64,000 bases of DNA from contig WBMV01005149.1 in assembly GCA_013396655.1 (NCBI GenBank), positions 215,954 to 279,953 of the forward strand, in the 5' to 3' direction. Source of the stretch: Campylorhamphus procurvoides. Taxonomy: Eukaryota; Chordata; Aves; Passeriformes; Dendrocolaptidae. Positions 11,535-22,420 of the stretch are shown one piece after another. The translations under genes were made by a program, and so were the position numbers. The first letter of the stretch is position 1. Each line of letters starts with the position of its first letter. The notes under the pieces are model-generated. The model was given only the letters and a program-made list of their open reading frames with translations. It did no database searches and was not told the origin of the DNA.

Positions 11535-14500
11535 TCCTTCTCTAAGGCTCCTTCCTCGCTCGGAGATAACTCCTTGGTAACTCTAAGGATCTGTGGCAGA
11601 AGTTTTGGGTTTAAAAGCTCTCTCCTGCTTGGTGTGTGCCGAAGGTCCTGGCTGTGCCCACAGGAGGTGACTCCCACCCGGGGACAGCACGTGGGGTGTC
11701 ACCTGGGGTGTCACCCTGTGCTGCTGGAGGGGAAGCAGCGGGTGCTGCAGGGGACAGGTGATCAGTGGGGCATTCCCTTCCTGTGACAGACCTGCCCTGG
11801 CTGCTCCACATGACCCTGAGCTGCAGGCAGGATGATGGGCTCTGGGAGGGGTGGCTGAGTGACAAGGGGACCTCCTGCTCCAGAGCCCTGTGGGATCTCT
11901 GGCAAACTGGAGTAATGTTTCTCAAGACTAACAGGGGTTTGGATGTGGTGGTGACTACCTGGAACTGTGGATGGATGGCAAGGATTTCCATTTCTGGAGC
12001 TGGTTCTGCTGAAACTTCCAGATGAAAATGTGTTGAGCTGCTTGCTCTGCAAGTTGCAGCTTCCAGCTGAAACGAGAGGTCTGTCCTTGTGGAAAAACTG
12101 GTACATGGGAAGTCCTGAGAGGCTGATTTTAATAAAACTTCCTCTTCTCTTCCCTAAAATACCTCTGTTCCAAGGAGTTACTGTTCCAGTGGTGGCCACT
12201 GGTTGTGGTGTTTAATTTCTGCTGGAAGGGTGTGTGGGAAGCCCTGCCTGACCTGCAGAGGTGGCTTTGATCTTCCAGGTTCCCTAATGCTGCTGGTTTA
12301 TCCAGAAAGGTGAGATGGGCACCTCTGCAGCCATCCTGGAACTAATGTCCTGAGGTTAAAGCTGGAAATCCTCTGATGCTCCTCCTAAAAGAGCCTCTGC
12401 CCTGGGAGCATTTGCAGCCCATTCCCCACAGGCATCCTGTGACCCAGTTCTGCATTTTTGGGAACTGGGGTATCAGTGGCAAATCTCGAAAAGAATGTAG
12501 ATAAGTGCTTTAACCACAAATACCTCTGTCCTGATTAACTCTCCCTGCTCAGAGCTAAAGCACTAAATTTAGCTTTGTTTTCCTCAATGGTCAATGAGGA
12601 GCCCACAGTTAAGCTACTGAACCAGCCACCCTGGCTGTGGCTCCATCCTCCCAACATAAAATCCCTTTGGAAGCCAGAAAAGCTTCCTGAATGTGAAGAT
12701 CCTACTGATGTGGGCAGGACAACACACCAGTTTTCATTGAGCAGAGCTGCTTTGCACAGGGAAAATAAGAACCTTCCAGGGAAGGTTTAACTTCCAAGGG
12801 AAGTTAAAGAACCAGCTCTGTGTACGCTGGTCACTGCCAGAGTGAGGGAAATCAGGGAGGTGCTGAGCCCAGCAGGGAAGTTACTGGCTCTTCTGCCAGG
12901 CCAGTGTGGGATGAGCCTGGCCAAGGCACAGAAATGGAGCAGCTGGGTGGGTTTGGTTCCACTGTCTTGCTGTTTGGGGGACTTCAGACTCGTACTCAAC
13001 TGGGCAACAAAGAGCAGTTCAGCTCCTGATCCTAGAAAAGGGCACAGAAGAGTTTCCTTGTTCTGGAGCCACTTGCTTCAAGAACTTTCTCCAGCAGTGA
13101 GCTCATATTTCTGATGTAGCAATGGTATGAAATCATCTGGTCATCACTGTCATACAAAGCAAACCACAACCAGGGCAGCCAGTGATGCTGTTCCTGTTCC
13201 TCTGTCCACTGGGACTTCCACTCACAGCGATCCTGGCTGGGCTGGGCCCTCTCCAAAGGATTCTGGACCAGCTGACCTGGAGTTGCCAAGCACTGTGTTT
13301 TCCTGCAGTCTCTGAAGTAAAACAAAGGCTGCTCAGCACTTTTGCAGGGGAAAGAGAAAATAAAACCATGCTGTGGGCTGGTGGAGATTTGCCCACACTG
13401 CAAATCCTGGTGTTGCAATACCCAGATTTCTCCTACCCAGAGAGCAAACCTTGTTCTAACATGACTGTGCTCAAGGATTATCCCTGGCATCCATAATTAA
13501 CATGGGATCTCTGTACTTCAGAGGAGGATTCCAACTTTATACCAGGTTCTACATCAGCCAAGGAGTTACTGCTGACCTCCATCCTCTCCTCCCCCCTTGC
13601 TGCCTGTCTGTGCTGACCCTGACACCAAGACCAAACTCCACAGTCTGAGCTTTTCCCACCTGTCCTGCAGTAAAATAACTGAGCAAAAGGGTTGTTTGTG
13701 GTGGTGTTGAAAGAGCTGTGCTTTGCCCCTGAGCCAGCCTGCTTGGATTCAAGGAAACAACAAAGTTGCCCCAAAGCAAAGCAAGAGGAACAACCACTGA
13801 CAGCAAACCCTGTGGACTTTGGGATGCGGATTTCACATTCCAGCCCTGTTTTATTTGGAGTTTTTTATAAGCTCTCCCAGCCTGGTGAAGTTCAGGCTGG
13901 GTTTGCTGTGCAGTGAAGTGAGGTGGCATTCCCAGGGGAGTGTTGGCTCCTGAGCTCTCAGTGGAGAGGCTGGAGGTGACAACTTGTGCTGTACCACTCT
14001 GCACCCCTGCTCTGCTCAAGTGTCACTGAATTCTGACTAACTGAGTGGTTAATGCAGCAATATTTGATGTTTTGCCAAGTGACCTCCTGAGATGTCTCTG
14101 GCTGGTGCCAGAGCCCAGTCCAGGGCTGGTTTCACTGCTTCTCCACAGCTCTCTGTTCCTGTTTCTCAGTAAAATAAAAACCTTACATGAGGCAAAGAGC
14201 ACAAGAAACAAGACAATGGGCTCTGCCACAAATCAGATGGCAAGGTCTTTTAGGGTACAGTCCACCAGGGGGCCTGGAGCAGTCATGGCTTGGGAACCCA
14301 GTTTGGGAGGAATTCTGCTTGGAGGGTTTTCCATTGGAAAATGCCATAGCAAATCTAAGAATAGGAATTCAATGGTAAAGGAGAGACAAGCAGACTCTGT
14401 GCTGAAGAACAAATGTGCTCAAGTCCCTGCTGTGCCAAAGGCTGAGCAGTAATCCTGGATTTATTGCCAATACTGGAGTGTCCAGATACCAACTGAGGCC

Positions 14501-14780
14501 TGTGCTGGGGAAGCCAATGCACATTTAAATTATTGCATCACTTTATACTTCTTTAATCCCCCTGTGTCATGAGAATGCTTCTGAGCCCTGGTTTCACAGG
14601 AAATGAGAGATTTCCTGCCTAACTGTTTAGTGGGATGGGAAGAGAAGACTCAAGGTGGAATGCTGCAGCTGGGAAACCTGGCTCATCCTCCTGGGAAAAC
14701 TCCTTAGGGTTTTCATGTCCTTCCCAGGGCTGGGAGCCTGCCAGGAAGGTCAGTGATGCCACCCTAATGTTTCTAGGACA

Positions 14781-15010
14781 TAAAATCACATAATCATTGA
14801 GGTTGGAGAAGACTTCCAACACTGAGCCCAACCTCTGAGTGATCTCCAACCAGCCCAGAGCAGAGTGGCAGGTCCAGCTGTTCCCTGAACACCTCCAGGG
14901 ACAGTGACTCCACCACCTCCCTGGGCAGCCCCTTCCAATGTTTAACAACCCTTTCTGTGAAGGAATTCTTCCTGATGCCCAATGGGTACCTCCCCTGGCA
15001 CAGCTGAAGG
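14781..15010 (-). mobile_element. CR1 LINE 3' fragment
   Basis: Reverse CR1. Its 3' end at AATCACATAATCATTGAGG is followed by the GACTCCACCACCTCCCTGGG and CCAATGTTTAACAACCCTTT blocks that recur at 31487 and partly at 60201. Confidence 0.9.
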
Positions 15011-15138
15011 ATGGATGCCAGCTTTGGTGCCCTCTGCTTTTCACCTGTTTTGGTAGGACTTGATTTCACTGGGGCAGAGGAAGTTGTACTCATGCTGTTA
15101 AACTCTTGTGTTCCCTTTCAGCTGCAGCTGAATTCAGT

Positions 15139-18100
15139 ATGGCCTCAGGAAAGACCCCCAGGACAGACCTGCTGAAGGCTGAGGAGCAGCAGCAAGCGGT
15201 AGGTGCCAGGGCAACTCTCACCACTCCAACAGTGCCCTGGGAAACTTCTGCCAACCCCCTCAAACCAGGCTGGGGGGGCAGGAAGACAAACCACATGATG
15301 CTGTAGCCAAACCGAAACTCCCTTAATACAGGAGGTAACTGTTTTGCTCAAGAGAACTTCTGGACTGGCTCAAGTGATGCAAGTAATTCTGAGACAGGGG
15401 CTGGTACAGGTCCCACTTCCACATCTGGTTTGCTGCTGAAACCAGTGTGACTCACACTCCATGAGCCCAGAGCTCAGGCTGTTTAAGCTGGTCTTGGCAG
15501 AGGCCTTTGGATGAGTCTTGTCAACCCTGGGTTTAAAAAGGATGAGGAGATGGATTTGCTGTCCCCTTGGGGCCTTCCTGGACAGACACACGGCTGTGTT
15601 CACCCCCCAGCTTGGGGCTGGGCTCTGATATCACTCTTTCTCCTGGGTTTTAGAGTGCTGTCAATCGAGTGACCAGCTTGCCCTTGCTCAACTCTGCATT
15701 CAGCCTGGTCTCCTCTGCCTACAACTACACCAAGGAGTCCCATCCTTGCCTCAGTGGTGTCTGCAACGTGGCTGAGACAGTGGCTGCTGTGGCAGTGGGC
15801 AGCGTGGTTGGAGGGGCACAGCCCATCCTGACCCAGCTGGAGCCACAAAGTGAGTGAAGGGGCTGGAGAGACCCTCTGAACAGGGGAGAGGTGGGATGGG
15901 GACTCTCCTGTGCCTGGTGGGGGATACCCAGCTCCTACAGCACATTGTCCTAGTGAATTCCAGCCCTGAGTGTCCTACCCAGCAGCTCCGGGACATGGAA
16001 TTTCATGGACAGTGGATGACATGGACATGAAACTCTTACTGGCAGGAACAATTTGGGTTCTCTAAGTTACAAAGCAGAAACTCCCTTTTCTTTATCACTC
16101 CAAGCTCTGACCATCCCAGCTTGTAGGAGCAGTGTCCCTCTTGGTTATAGCTCAGTCTGGCTCATGCCAACACTCCTGAACCCTTAAACTCACTGCCTTA
16201 CCCACCAAGAGCTACACTCCAGCTGCAGTAAATTCTATAGCTGGAAAGCTGGGAAGGCAAAACAGGCTATTTGAACCTCCCAAATTGCAGGGGTCATTCA
16301 CTTTTTAACAAGACAACCACACACGTCCCACTCTAGAAGGGTGATTTCTTTCTTTTTTGGCTTTGCTTTCATGAGTGTATCCTGAACTGGCCATTGCAGG
16401 GTCAAAACCCCCTCCCCAAACTGAAGAATAAACTGGTACCTGTTGTCTCTTCCAGTTGCTCTTGTGAATGAATATGCCTGTAAAGGACTGGACCAGCTGG
16501 AGGAGAACTTGCCCTTTCTTCAGCAGCCAGCAGATAAGGTAGAGGAAAGGGGAAGCTGTGGCTTGATGGAACTGCCCTGGGTAGAGAAGAATATGGGGGA
16601 ATAAACATGAGCAGGGCTGTGGGAGGGCTCGAGCCAGCTGGGGAAGGCTGGGGAGGTGTGGGGTGACCCTGTCCATGTGAATATGGGGGTGCTGCCCTCC
16701 CCAGCTCCCCCAGAGTGCAGGAGAACTAACCCACGTGGGAAGGTTTGCTGGGGGAGGGAAACATACTTTTTTTTCACCCACAAAATATCTTTCTCTGCCC
16801 CTCCCTGCTGTAGGTGATTTCGGACACCAAGCAGCTGGTTTCCACCAAGGTGACATCTGCAATGGACGCCGCCTGTGAGGCGAGAGAGGCCGTGGCTGAC
16901 AAAGTCACTGAGGCTGTGGACCTCACCAAAAATGTGGTTGGGGACAGTGTCAAGCTGACCAGGTCCGTGGTCACCTCCACTGTTAACAGTGCTGTGGAGG
17001 CCGCCCAGGGAGCCAAGGAGCTGGTGACCAGCAAGGTGACAGAGGCCGTGGACGTCACCAAGCACATGGTGGAGGACAGTGTGGACAGGACCAAGTCTGC
17101 TGTTGCTTCTACAATTGTCAACACTGTGGAGGCTGCTCAAGGTGCCAAGGAGCTGGTGACCAACAAGGTGACAGAGGCTGTGGACCTCAGTAAGCACATT
17201 GTGGAGGACAGTGTGGACAGGACCAAGTCTGCTGTTGCCTCAACCATCAGTGTAGCTGTAGGGGCTGCCCAGGGAGCCAAGGAGCTGGTGACCAACAAGG
17301 TGACAGAGGCCGTGGATGTCACCAAGCACATGGTGGAGGACAGGGTGGACAAGACCAAGTATGCAGTTGCTTCTACATTTGTCAATGCTGTGGAGGCTGC
17401 TCAAGGTGCCAAGGAGCTGGTGACCAACAAGGTGACAGAGGCCGTGGATGTCACCAAGCACATGGTGGAGGACAGGGTGGACAAGACCAAGTCTGCTGTT
17501 GCCTCCACTATTGTGAGTGCTCTGGAGGCTGCCCAGGGTGCCAAGGAGCTGGTGACAGAGAGGGTGACCAAAGCAGTGGACCTCAGTAAGCACATTGTAG
17601 AAGACAGTGTTGACATGACCAAATCTGCAGTTGCTTCTACAATTGTCAACGCTGTGGAGGCTGCCCAGGGAGCCAAGGACCTGGTGACCAACAAGGTGAC
17701 CGAGGCAGTGGACCTGACCAAAGGGGCTGTTCAAGATGGTGTGGAGAAGACCAAATCCGTGGTCACTTCGACGGTCAGTACAGCTCTGGATGCTGCGTAT
17801 GGCACCATCACCAGCAAGATAAGCACAGCCTTGGAGCAGAGCAGAGAGGCTCTCCAGGAGGGCGTGGAGATGACCAACTCAGTGGTGTCCAACAGCATAA
17901 GCAAGGCCAAGGCAGTGAGCCAGGCAGTGGCTGGTGGTGTGGAGTCTGTCCTGGGTATGTCAGAAGATCTGGTGGATCATTTCCTCCCAATGACAGAGGA
18001 GGAACTAGGTAAAAAACTACTTACCTGGCGGTTCTAAATGCAAACCCTTCCCCACGTGACAGAGAGCACCTGACACAGCAAGACTCAGCTTCTGAGGCAC

Positions 18101-19810
18101 ACAGGTAGCTCTGAATCTGCCACCAGGTTGGCTGGCTGTCAACACCAAACTGCCACGTGGTGTGGGACAGAGTTCAAGCATTTTCTGTCCTTGCCCATCA
18201 GCCTTAAGGTAAATAAACACGTTGGGTTCACGCTTCACCCTATCCATCAAGTCTGCTTATCTGAAGAGACCATGGTGAGCAGGGACTGACCTGCCTGTAA
18301 CACCTGAGCCCCCACAAACCCCTTCTGCTCCCACAGCAACCTTCAGCACTCCCGTGTCCCAGTGGGGGATGTGGCCTCTTGCCCCCCTCCCAGCTGGGGC
18401 AGTGGAGCCCAGCTGCATCGCTGTTCTTGTTCCCCCCAGGTGAACTGGCCACCACCGTGGAGGGGGTTGGCCTGGTCTCCGTGGAGGAGCAGAGGCGGCA
18501 GAGGAGTTACTTTGTGCGCCTGGGGTCCCTGTCCAGCACAGTGAGGCTCAGAGCCTACCAGCACTCCCTCCACAAGCTGCAGGGCATCAGGCAAAGCACC
18601 CAGGACACCCTTTCACGACTGCAGATGGCAATAAAGCTGGTACAAACACGCTTTTCCCTCTTTCCTCCTGTCTGTTGCCTTCCTGCCCCGCTGTCCTGCT
18701 GGAAGCTCCTCCTCCCTCCTGCACCAGCTACGTGTCACCTTGGCTCCCTGCCTGGGATCCCTCCCTCGTGCCTCTCTGTGTGTGCTTGCAGTACAGCTCT
18801 TCCTATCATTTCTCCCACCAGATTGAATCTGTGAAACAGGAGGTTGGCCAGAAGCTGCTGGAAGGGCAGGAGAAGCTTCATCAGCTGTGGGTGGACTGGT
18901 GCCTGACCCAACCCAAAGGACCCCAAGTTCAAACTGCCTGCCAGCCAGAGGTACCCGTGGAAGGTGCACTTAGCCAGGCCTCGCGTGGCTGGTGCCCATC
19001 CCACCTGCCCTGGTAACTGAGCTGTCTCTCTCCCAGCAGGTGGAGTCCCGGACTCTAACTATGCTGCGGATCATCACCCAGCAGCTGCAGCCTGTCTATG
19101 AGAACCTGAAAACCAGCATCCAAGGCCTCCCCAGCAGCATCCAAGAAGCTGTGTATCAGGCCACTCGAAATATCCACAAGCTCCACAGCTCTTTTTCCAG
19201 TGCCATGTCCTTCCAGGACCTCCCCAGCACCATCCTGATGCAGAGCCAGGACCGTGTGGCAGAAGCCCGGGGGTCCCTCGATGTCCTGTTCGAGTATGTC
19301 ACTCACAACATCCCTCTGAACTGGCTTGTGGGGCCCTTCAGGGCCATAGCTAAGGTGGCACAGGACAGCAGAAAGCAGAAGAAGAAAGATGTGGTGACAG
19401 AGAGAAAATTACCCATGTTGGAAAAGGCTCTGTCATTGCAGGAGGTGACTGAGACACCTAAAGAGCCCAAGGGAACCAGCAGGATCACAGAGGGAGGGTG
19501 TGGAGTGATGGAGAAGCTGGAGGGAAAGGCAGAGAAGGTAGAGAAGCTGGAGGGGAAGACAGGAAAGGTGAAGAAGGCAGAGAAGCGAGAAGGGAAGGCA
19601 GAGAAGCTGGAGGGAAAGGCAGAGAAGGTGAAGAAGGCAGAGAAGAAAGAAGGGAAGGCAGAGAAGCTGGAGGAGGAGACAGGGAAGATGAAGAAGGCAG
19701 AGAAGCTGGAGGGGAAGGCAGGGAAGGTGGAGGAGAAGACAGGGAAAGACACAGAGGTGGCACTGGCTGCAGAGGAGATAAAAGCTAGTGCACCAGAGGA
19801 AGATCTCTGA
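15139..19810 (+). CDS. PLIN3: Perilipin, PLIN3 position and architecture with PLIN4-like repeat expansion
   Basis: Perilipins coat lipid droplets; PLIN3 (TIP47) and PLIN4 move from cytosol to nascent droplets through amphipathic 11-mer helices. Coding exons: 15139-15198, 15654-15849, 16456-16538, 16814-18008, 18440-18639, 18822-18950 and 19037-19810. All junctions keep frame and have GT/AG borders, giving 878 residues. The start [12 protein letters not shown] has no competing upstream ATG in its exon. Residues about 20-113 form the PAT domain ([35 protein letters not shown]). Residues 114-511, all one exon, are the 11-mer region with six 44-residue units at 148-411. Residues 512-745 are the C-terminal bundle ([27 protein letters not shown] at 717-722). 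The tail 779-859 is Lys/Glu-rich. Human PLIN3 is 434 residues; the exon layout and conserved blocks match PLIN3, and the expansion resembles PLIN4. The symbol rests on synteny and end-domain similarity. Confidence 0.9.
16916..17707 (+). repeat. Six in-frame 132-bp (44-residue) perilipin repeats
   Basis: Six contiguous units start at 16916, 17048, 17180, 17312, 17444 and 17576, each exactly 44 codons (4 x 11). Each begins VD(L/V)(T/S)K and ends with a form of [16 protein letters not shown]. Partial 11-mer sequence flanks both sides. Units 2-6 are much more alike than unit 1, suggesting recent duplication or gene conversion. Known vertebrate PLIN4 repeats are 33-mers (3 x 11), so this period differs. 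The units predict long amphipathic 3-11 helices with Thr/Val/Ala on the lipid face and Lys/Asp/Glu flanking. Confidence 0.95.
18009..18439 (+). other. Perilipin intron 5 with in-frame extension and AATAAA
   Basis: After the donor at 18009 the frame stays open for nine full codons plus the split Gly (ending LLTWRF) and stops at 18035-18037. An AATAAA follows at 18212-18217. If the donor were skipped, a polyadenylated short isoform ending after the repeat region could form. No transcript evidence is available. Confidence 0.35.
19565..19744 (+). repeat. Three in-frame 60-bp (20-residue) Lys/Glu repeats
   Basis: Three tandem units at 19565, 19625 and 19685, each 20 codons, begin K(V/M)KKAEK followed by [12 protein letters not shown] sequence. 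A partial unit ([18 protein letters not shown]) precedes them. The perilipin tail is therefore a highly charged segment, predicted helical. Human PLIN3 ends about 20 residues after WLVGPF, so this tail has no counterpart there. Confidence 0.92.
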
Positions 19811-20360
19811 TAAATCCCAGCTATGGAAGTCTTGAGAAGATGATGAGCTTGACTTTCAATCCCATTTCCCGCCTTCTGCAAGTTTAAAAATACCCGGTAC
19901 AGACACGACTTCCTCTGTGCCTGTGCTGCTTCTGGGGAGGCTGGGCTGGGTACGGCACAGCTGGCACAGCTGGGGCAAAGAGCTGCTCTTCAACAAGACA
20001 TTTCTCTTCATGCATCAGCCAAACACTGTTTCCTTCATGGAGAAACACTCAGCAGGGTGGGGTTTTCTTTAATCCTGACAGTTTTAGGGGGTTCTCTTTC
20101 CTAGCTCTGTGACTGACTCCAGGGATCATCACTGTGTGACTCCAGGCCTGAAACCCTCCACAGCCAGTGAGATGGCAAACAGGGCAGCTTTTCCCAGGAG
20201 TTACTCTGCCATGGCACTGGGATATCCTGTTACTAGAAGAGTGGGGCAGGTGCTGGCTCTTTCCCAGCAAATGAGGCTTTGTAACAACATCCCATGTAAT
20301 GTATTTTGGTACCCTGTGTCCTGGCCTGGCCCCTGTGCTGGGGCTGCTGAGCAGACATGG

Positions 20361-20366
20361 AATAAA
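20361..20366 (+). promoter_or_regulatory. Perilipin polyadenylation signal
   Basis: A canonical AATAAA lies 550 bases after the stop, followed by a TG-rich stretch (GGGTTTGTGTGT near 20390). The predicted 3' UTR is 19811 to about 20385. Confidence 0.7.
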
Positions 20367-21202
20367 GTGTGACCTGCATTCAAAGACATGGGTTTGTGTG
20401 TACCTGAGGCTGCAGTGCTGAGTCCTCTCCTTACCTGAGCTGCTTCAGAGCTTGCATTTCCCAAATCTCTTCTCTGGCCAGCTTGGTCTTGCTGGAGGGG
20501 AAAAAAACCAAAGTGCTTTTAGTAGGTCCTGTGCTCTCTTAAGCAGAAAAAATACCTTAATTATTTTGTCCCCAAGGCTTCTGCCTGCACCCCTGAGGCT
20601 CAGGTGCATCTGTCCCACTGCTGCTCCCCCTGTCTCCAAACACATCCCAGCAGCTGAATGACCCCTGGACTAGATGTTTTCAAGCTCCCTTGCTCATTGT
20701 CACCTTAAATCTGCGTAGAGGTGCTGAGCAAGGATTTTATTCGAGTTCTCAAACCATCTCAAGAGAGGCTCAAAACTTTTTATCAGATATTTTGGTGTCC
20801 CCTCTGGGTGCTCATGCGGGGGACACTGGGCAGGGAGGGGGTGGCTCCTGGGGGCTGAGATGTGCTGGGCCCCGAGCTGTCCCAGTCCCTGAGCCCTGGG
20901 TGAGCTGTGCCAGTCTGAAAGCTGTCCCAGTCCCCGACCTGTCCCGGTCCCAGTCCCGCCCCGCTCCGCCCCGGCCGTGCCCATCGCCCCACGCCGTTTC
21001 CGCCTGCCCCGGGCACCGGGACCGGCCGCAGGTAGGGTCACCTTCTCCCACCCCGGCTCGTCCCTTCCCTTCCCTCCGGCAGGGATCGGGCCCCAGTTCT
21101 GTCCCCTTCCTTCCCTCCTTCCCTCCCTCCACCTCCGCTTCAACTTCCGCGCTTTTCGTTGGGCAATTGGAGGATTTTTATGAGAGTGGAAACGAGCAGA
21201 TC

Positions 21203-21267
21203 GAAAGTAAAAACTTTCCGCAGCTGAAAGTTATGTGGGGGCATTTGCTGGGGCTCCCTTTAAATAG
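21203..21267 (+). promoter_or_regulatory. TICAM1 promoter: IRF-like site and TATA-like box
   Basis: GAAAGTAAAAACTTT at 21203-21217 resembles an IRF/ISRE half-site pair, though it departs from the strict GAAANNGAAA consensus. A TATA-like TTTAAATAG is at 21259-21267. The surroundings are GC-rich (20820-21170). A GTGAGTG donor at 21359 fits a short first exon. An interferon-responsive promoter would suit an innate-immune adaptor, but this is inference. Confidence 0.45.
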
Positions 21268-21289
21268 AGGAGAGCCCCAGAGCAGTGTC

Positions 21290-21358
21290 CCACCGGGAAC
21301 CTGCTGCTCTGCTCCAGACACTTCTGCTGGTTAATTAAACCCCGCGCAGGGGCCTGGG
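21290..21358 (+). other. TICAM1 non-coding exon 1 (predicted)
   Basis: The segment runs from about 30 bp past the TATA-like box to the donor GGCCTGGG/GTGAGTG. It would be spliced over the CR1-containing intron (21359-22242) to the acceptor TCTCCTCACAG at 22232-22242. Confidence 0.45.
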
Positions 21359-21417
21359 GTGAGTGAGGGGCTCAGGGCTGAGCCGTGGAGGGAGAGACGA
21401 TGTCCCAGTTACAGCTC

Positions 21418-21870
21418 TAGGACCCAACAACACAAGGACGTGGAGCTGCTGGAGAGTCCAGAGGGGGACACCGAGAGCCCCTCTGCTCTGGAGCCAGACT
21501 GGGAGAGCTGGGAATGTTCACCTGGAGCAGGGAAGGCTCCAGGGAGACCTGAGAGCCCCTTCCAGAGCCCAAAGGGGCTCCAGGAGAGCTGGAGAGGGGC
21601 TTGGGACAAGGCATGGAGGGACAGGGCACAGGGAATGGCTTCCCACTGCCAGAGGGCAGGGAGAGATGAGATATTGGGAAGGAATCCCTCCCTGAGAGGG
21701 TGGCAGGCCCTGGCACAGGGTGCCCAGAGAAGCTGTGGCTGCCCCTGGATCCCTGGAAGTGCCCAAGGCTGGACTGGGGAACCCTGGGCTAGTGGAAGGT
21801 GTCTCTGCCCATGGCAGGGGGTGGGAGTGGATCAGCCTGAAGGTCCTTCCCAACCCAAACCATTCCATGG
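21418..21870 (+). mobile_element. CR1 LINE fragment in TICAM1 5' intron
   Basis: A forward CR1 of about 450 bp. It covers the internal segment matching the reverse copy at 5213-5553, then GGCTTCCCACTGCCAGAGGG and the terminal CCAACCCAAACCATTCCATGG. It accounts for the open frames seen here. Confidence 0.9.
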
Positions 21871-22258
21871 TCAGCAGCCTGACTGGGATGCACATGGGTT
21901 ATCACTTGGAAAGGGTTTCCTCCAAGCCCGTTTTATTCCCCAAATGCCATCACAAGGAGCCTGTGAGGCCCCTGGAACCAGTGGCCTAGAGGAGGACAGT
22001 CACTTGGATTTGCCTCAGTACACCACTATTGCAGCAATGATGTAAAGCCAGTTATCATGAATGTGAAATGAGTGTAAGGAACATGCTCTTTGCTTATCAC
22101 AGAGTTGAAATGATTTATCAGAGCTGGAACAATGCATGGAGCACTGGCAGAGCTGCAGCCACAGAACAGAGTGAGGGAGCCTCGGGAGCATCCCCTCAGC
22201 TCCCCAGTCACCCTCTCTGAGCCATCCCTGTTCTCCTCACAGGTTCCTCAGGACAGAG

Positions 22259-22285
22259 ATGTCCCACTTCCAAGACGAGCCCTGA
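22259..22285 (+). CDS. TICAM1 upstream ORF 1 (8 codons)
   Basis: The predicted 5' UTR part of the coding exon contains ATG at 22259 and TGA after eight codons. It does not overlap the main ORF. Its regulatory role is unproven. Confidence 0.35.
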   Translation: MSHFQDEP

Positions 22286-22365
22286 GCAGCAAAGAGCTCG
22301 TGTGGTACAAGAAGTGCAGCCAGGACATCCCAGAGCCCCCCACGGAGATAAACCTATCCCATAAG

Positions 22366-22419
22366 ATGCTTTTTCCATCACTGCTGCCTCACTCCGTGGT
22401 CTGGGCCAGCAGCTGCTGA
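22366..22419 (+). CDS. TICAM1 upstream ORF 2 (17 codons), ends one base before main ATG
   Basis: ATG at 22366 has A at -3 (AAGATGC), giving moderate context. The frame encodes 17 residues and stops with TGA at 22417-22419, leaving a single G before the TICAM1 ATG at 22421. Such adjacency usually limits main-ORF initiation to leaky scanning or local reinitiation. Existence in mRNA depends on the 22242 acceptor being used. Confidence 0.45.
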   Translation: MLFPSLLPHSVVWASSC

Positions 22420-22420
22420 G

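Larger units (their letters stand above)
11201..15121 (+). other. Perilipin intron 1
   Basis: A 3.9 kb intron between the non-coding exon and the ATG exon. It carries a CR1 tail (11466-11534) and a CR1 3' fragment (14781-15010). No coding exon or RNA gene was recognised elsewhere in it. Confidence 0.5.

Noticed and set aside
16916..17707. CRISPR-like periodic array
   Set aside because: Units are contiguous, coding and without spacers, in a eukaryotic gene.
16520..17734. Minus-strand frames with Leu/Ser/His-rich repeats opposite the perilipin
   Set aside because: They follow from the 132-bp tandem repeats, whose length is a multiple of three, so any frame lacking stops stays open.
20690..21334. 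214-codon frame upstream of TICAM1
   Set aside because: It lies in the GC-rich promoter region with a Pro/Ser-rich translation and no similarity.
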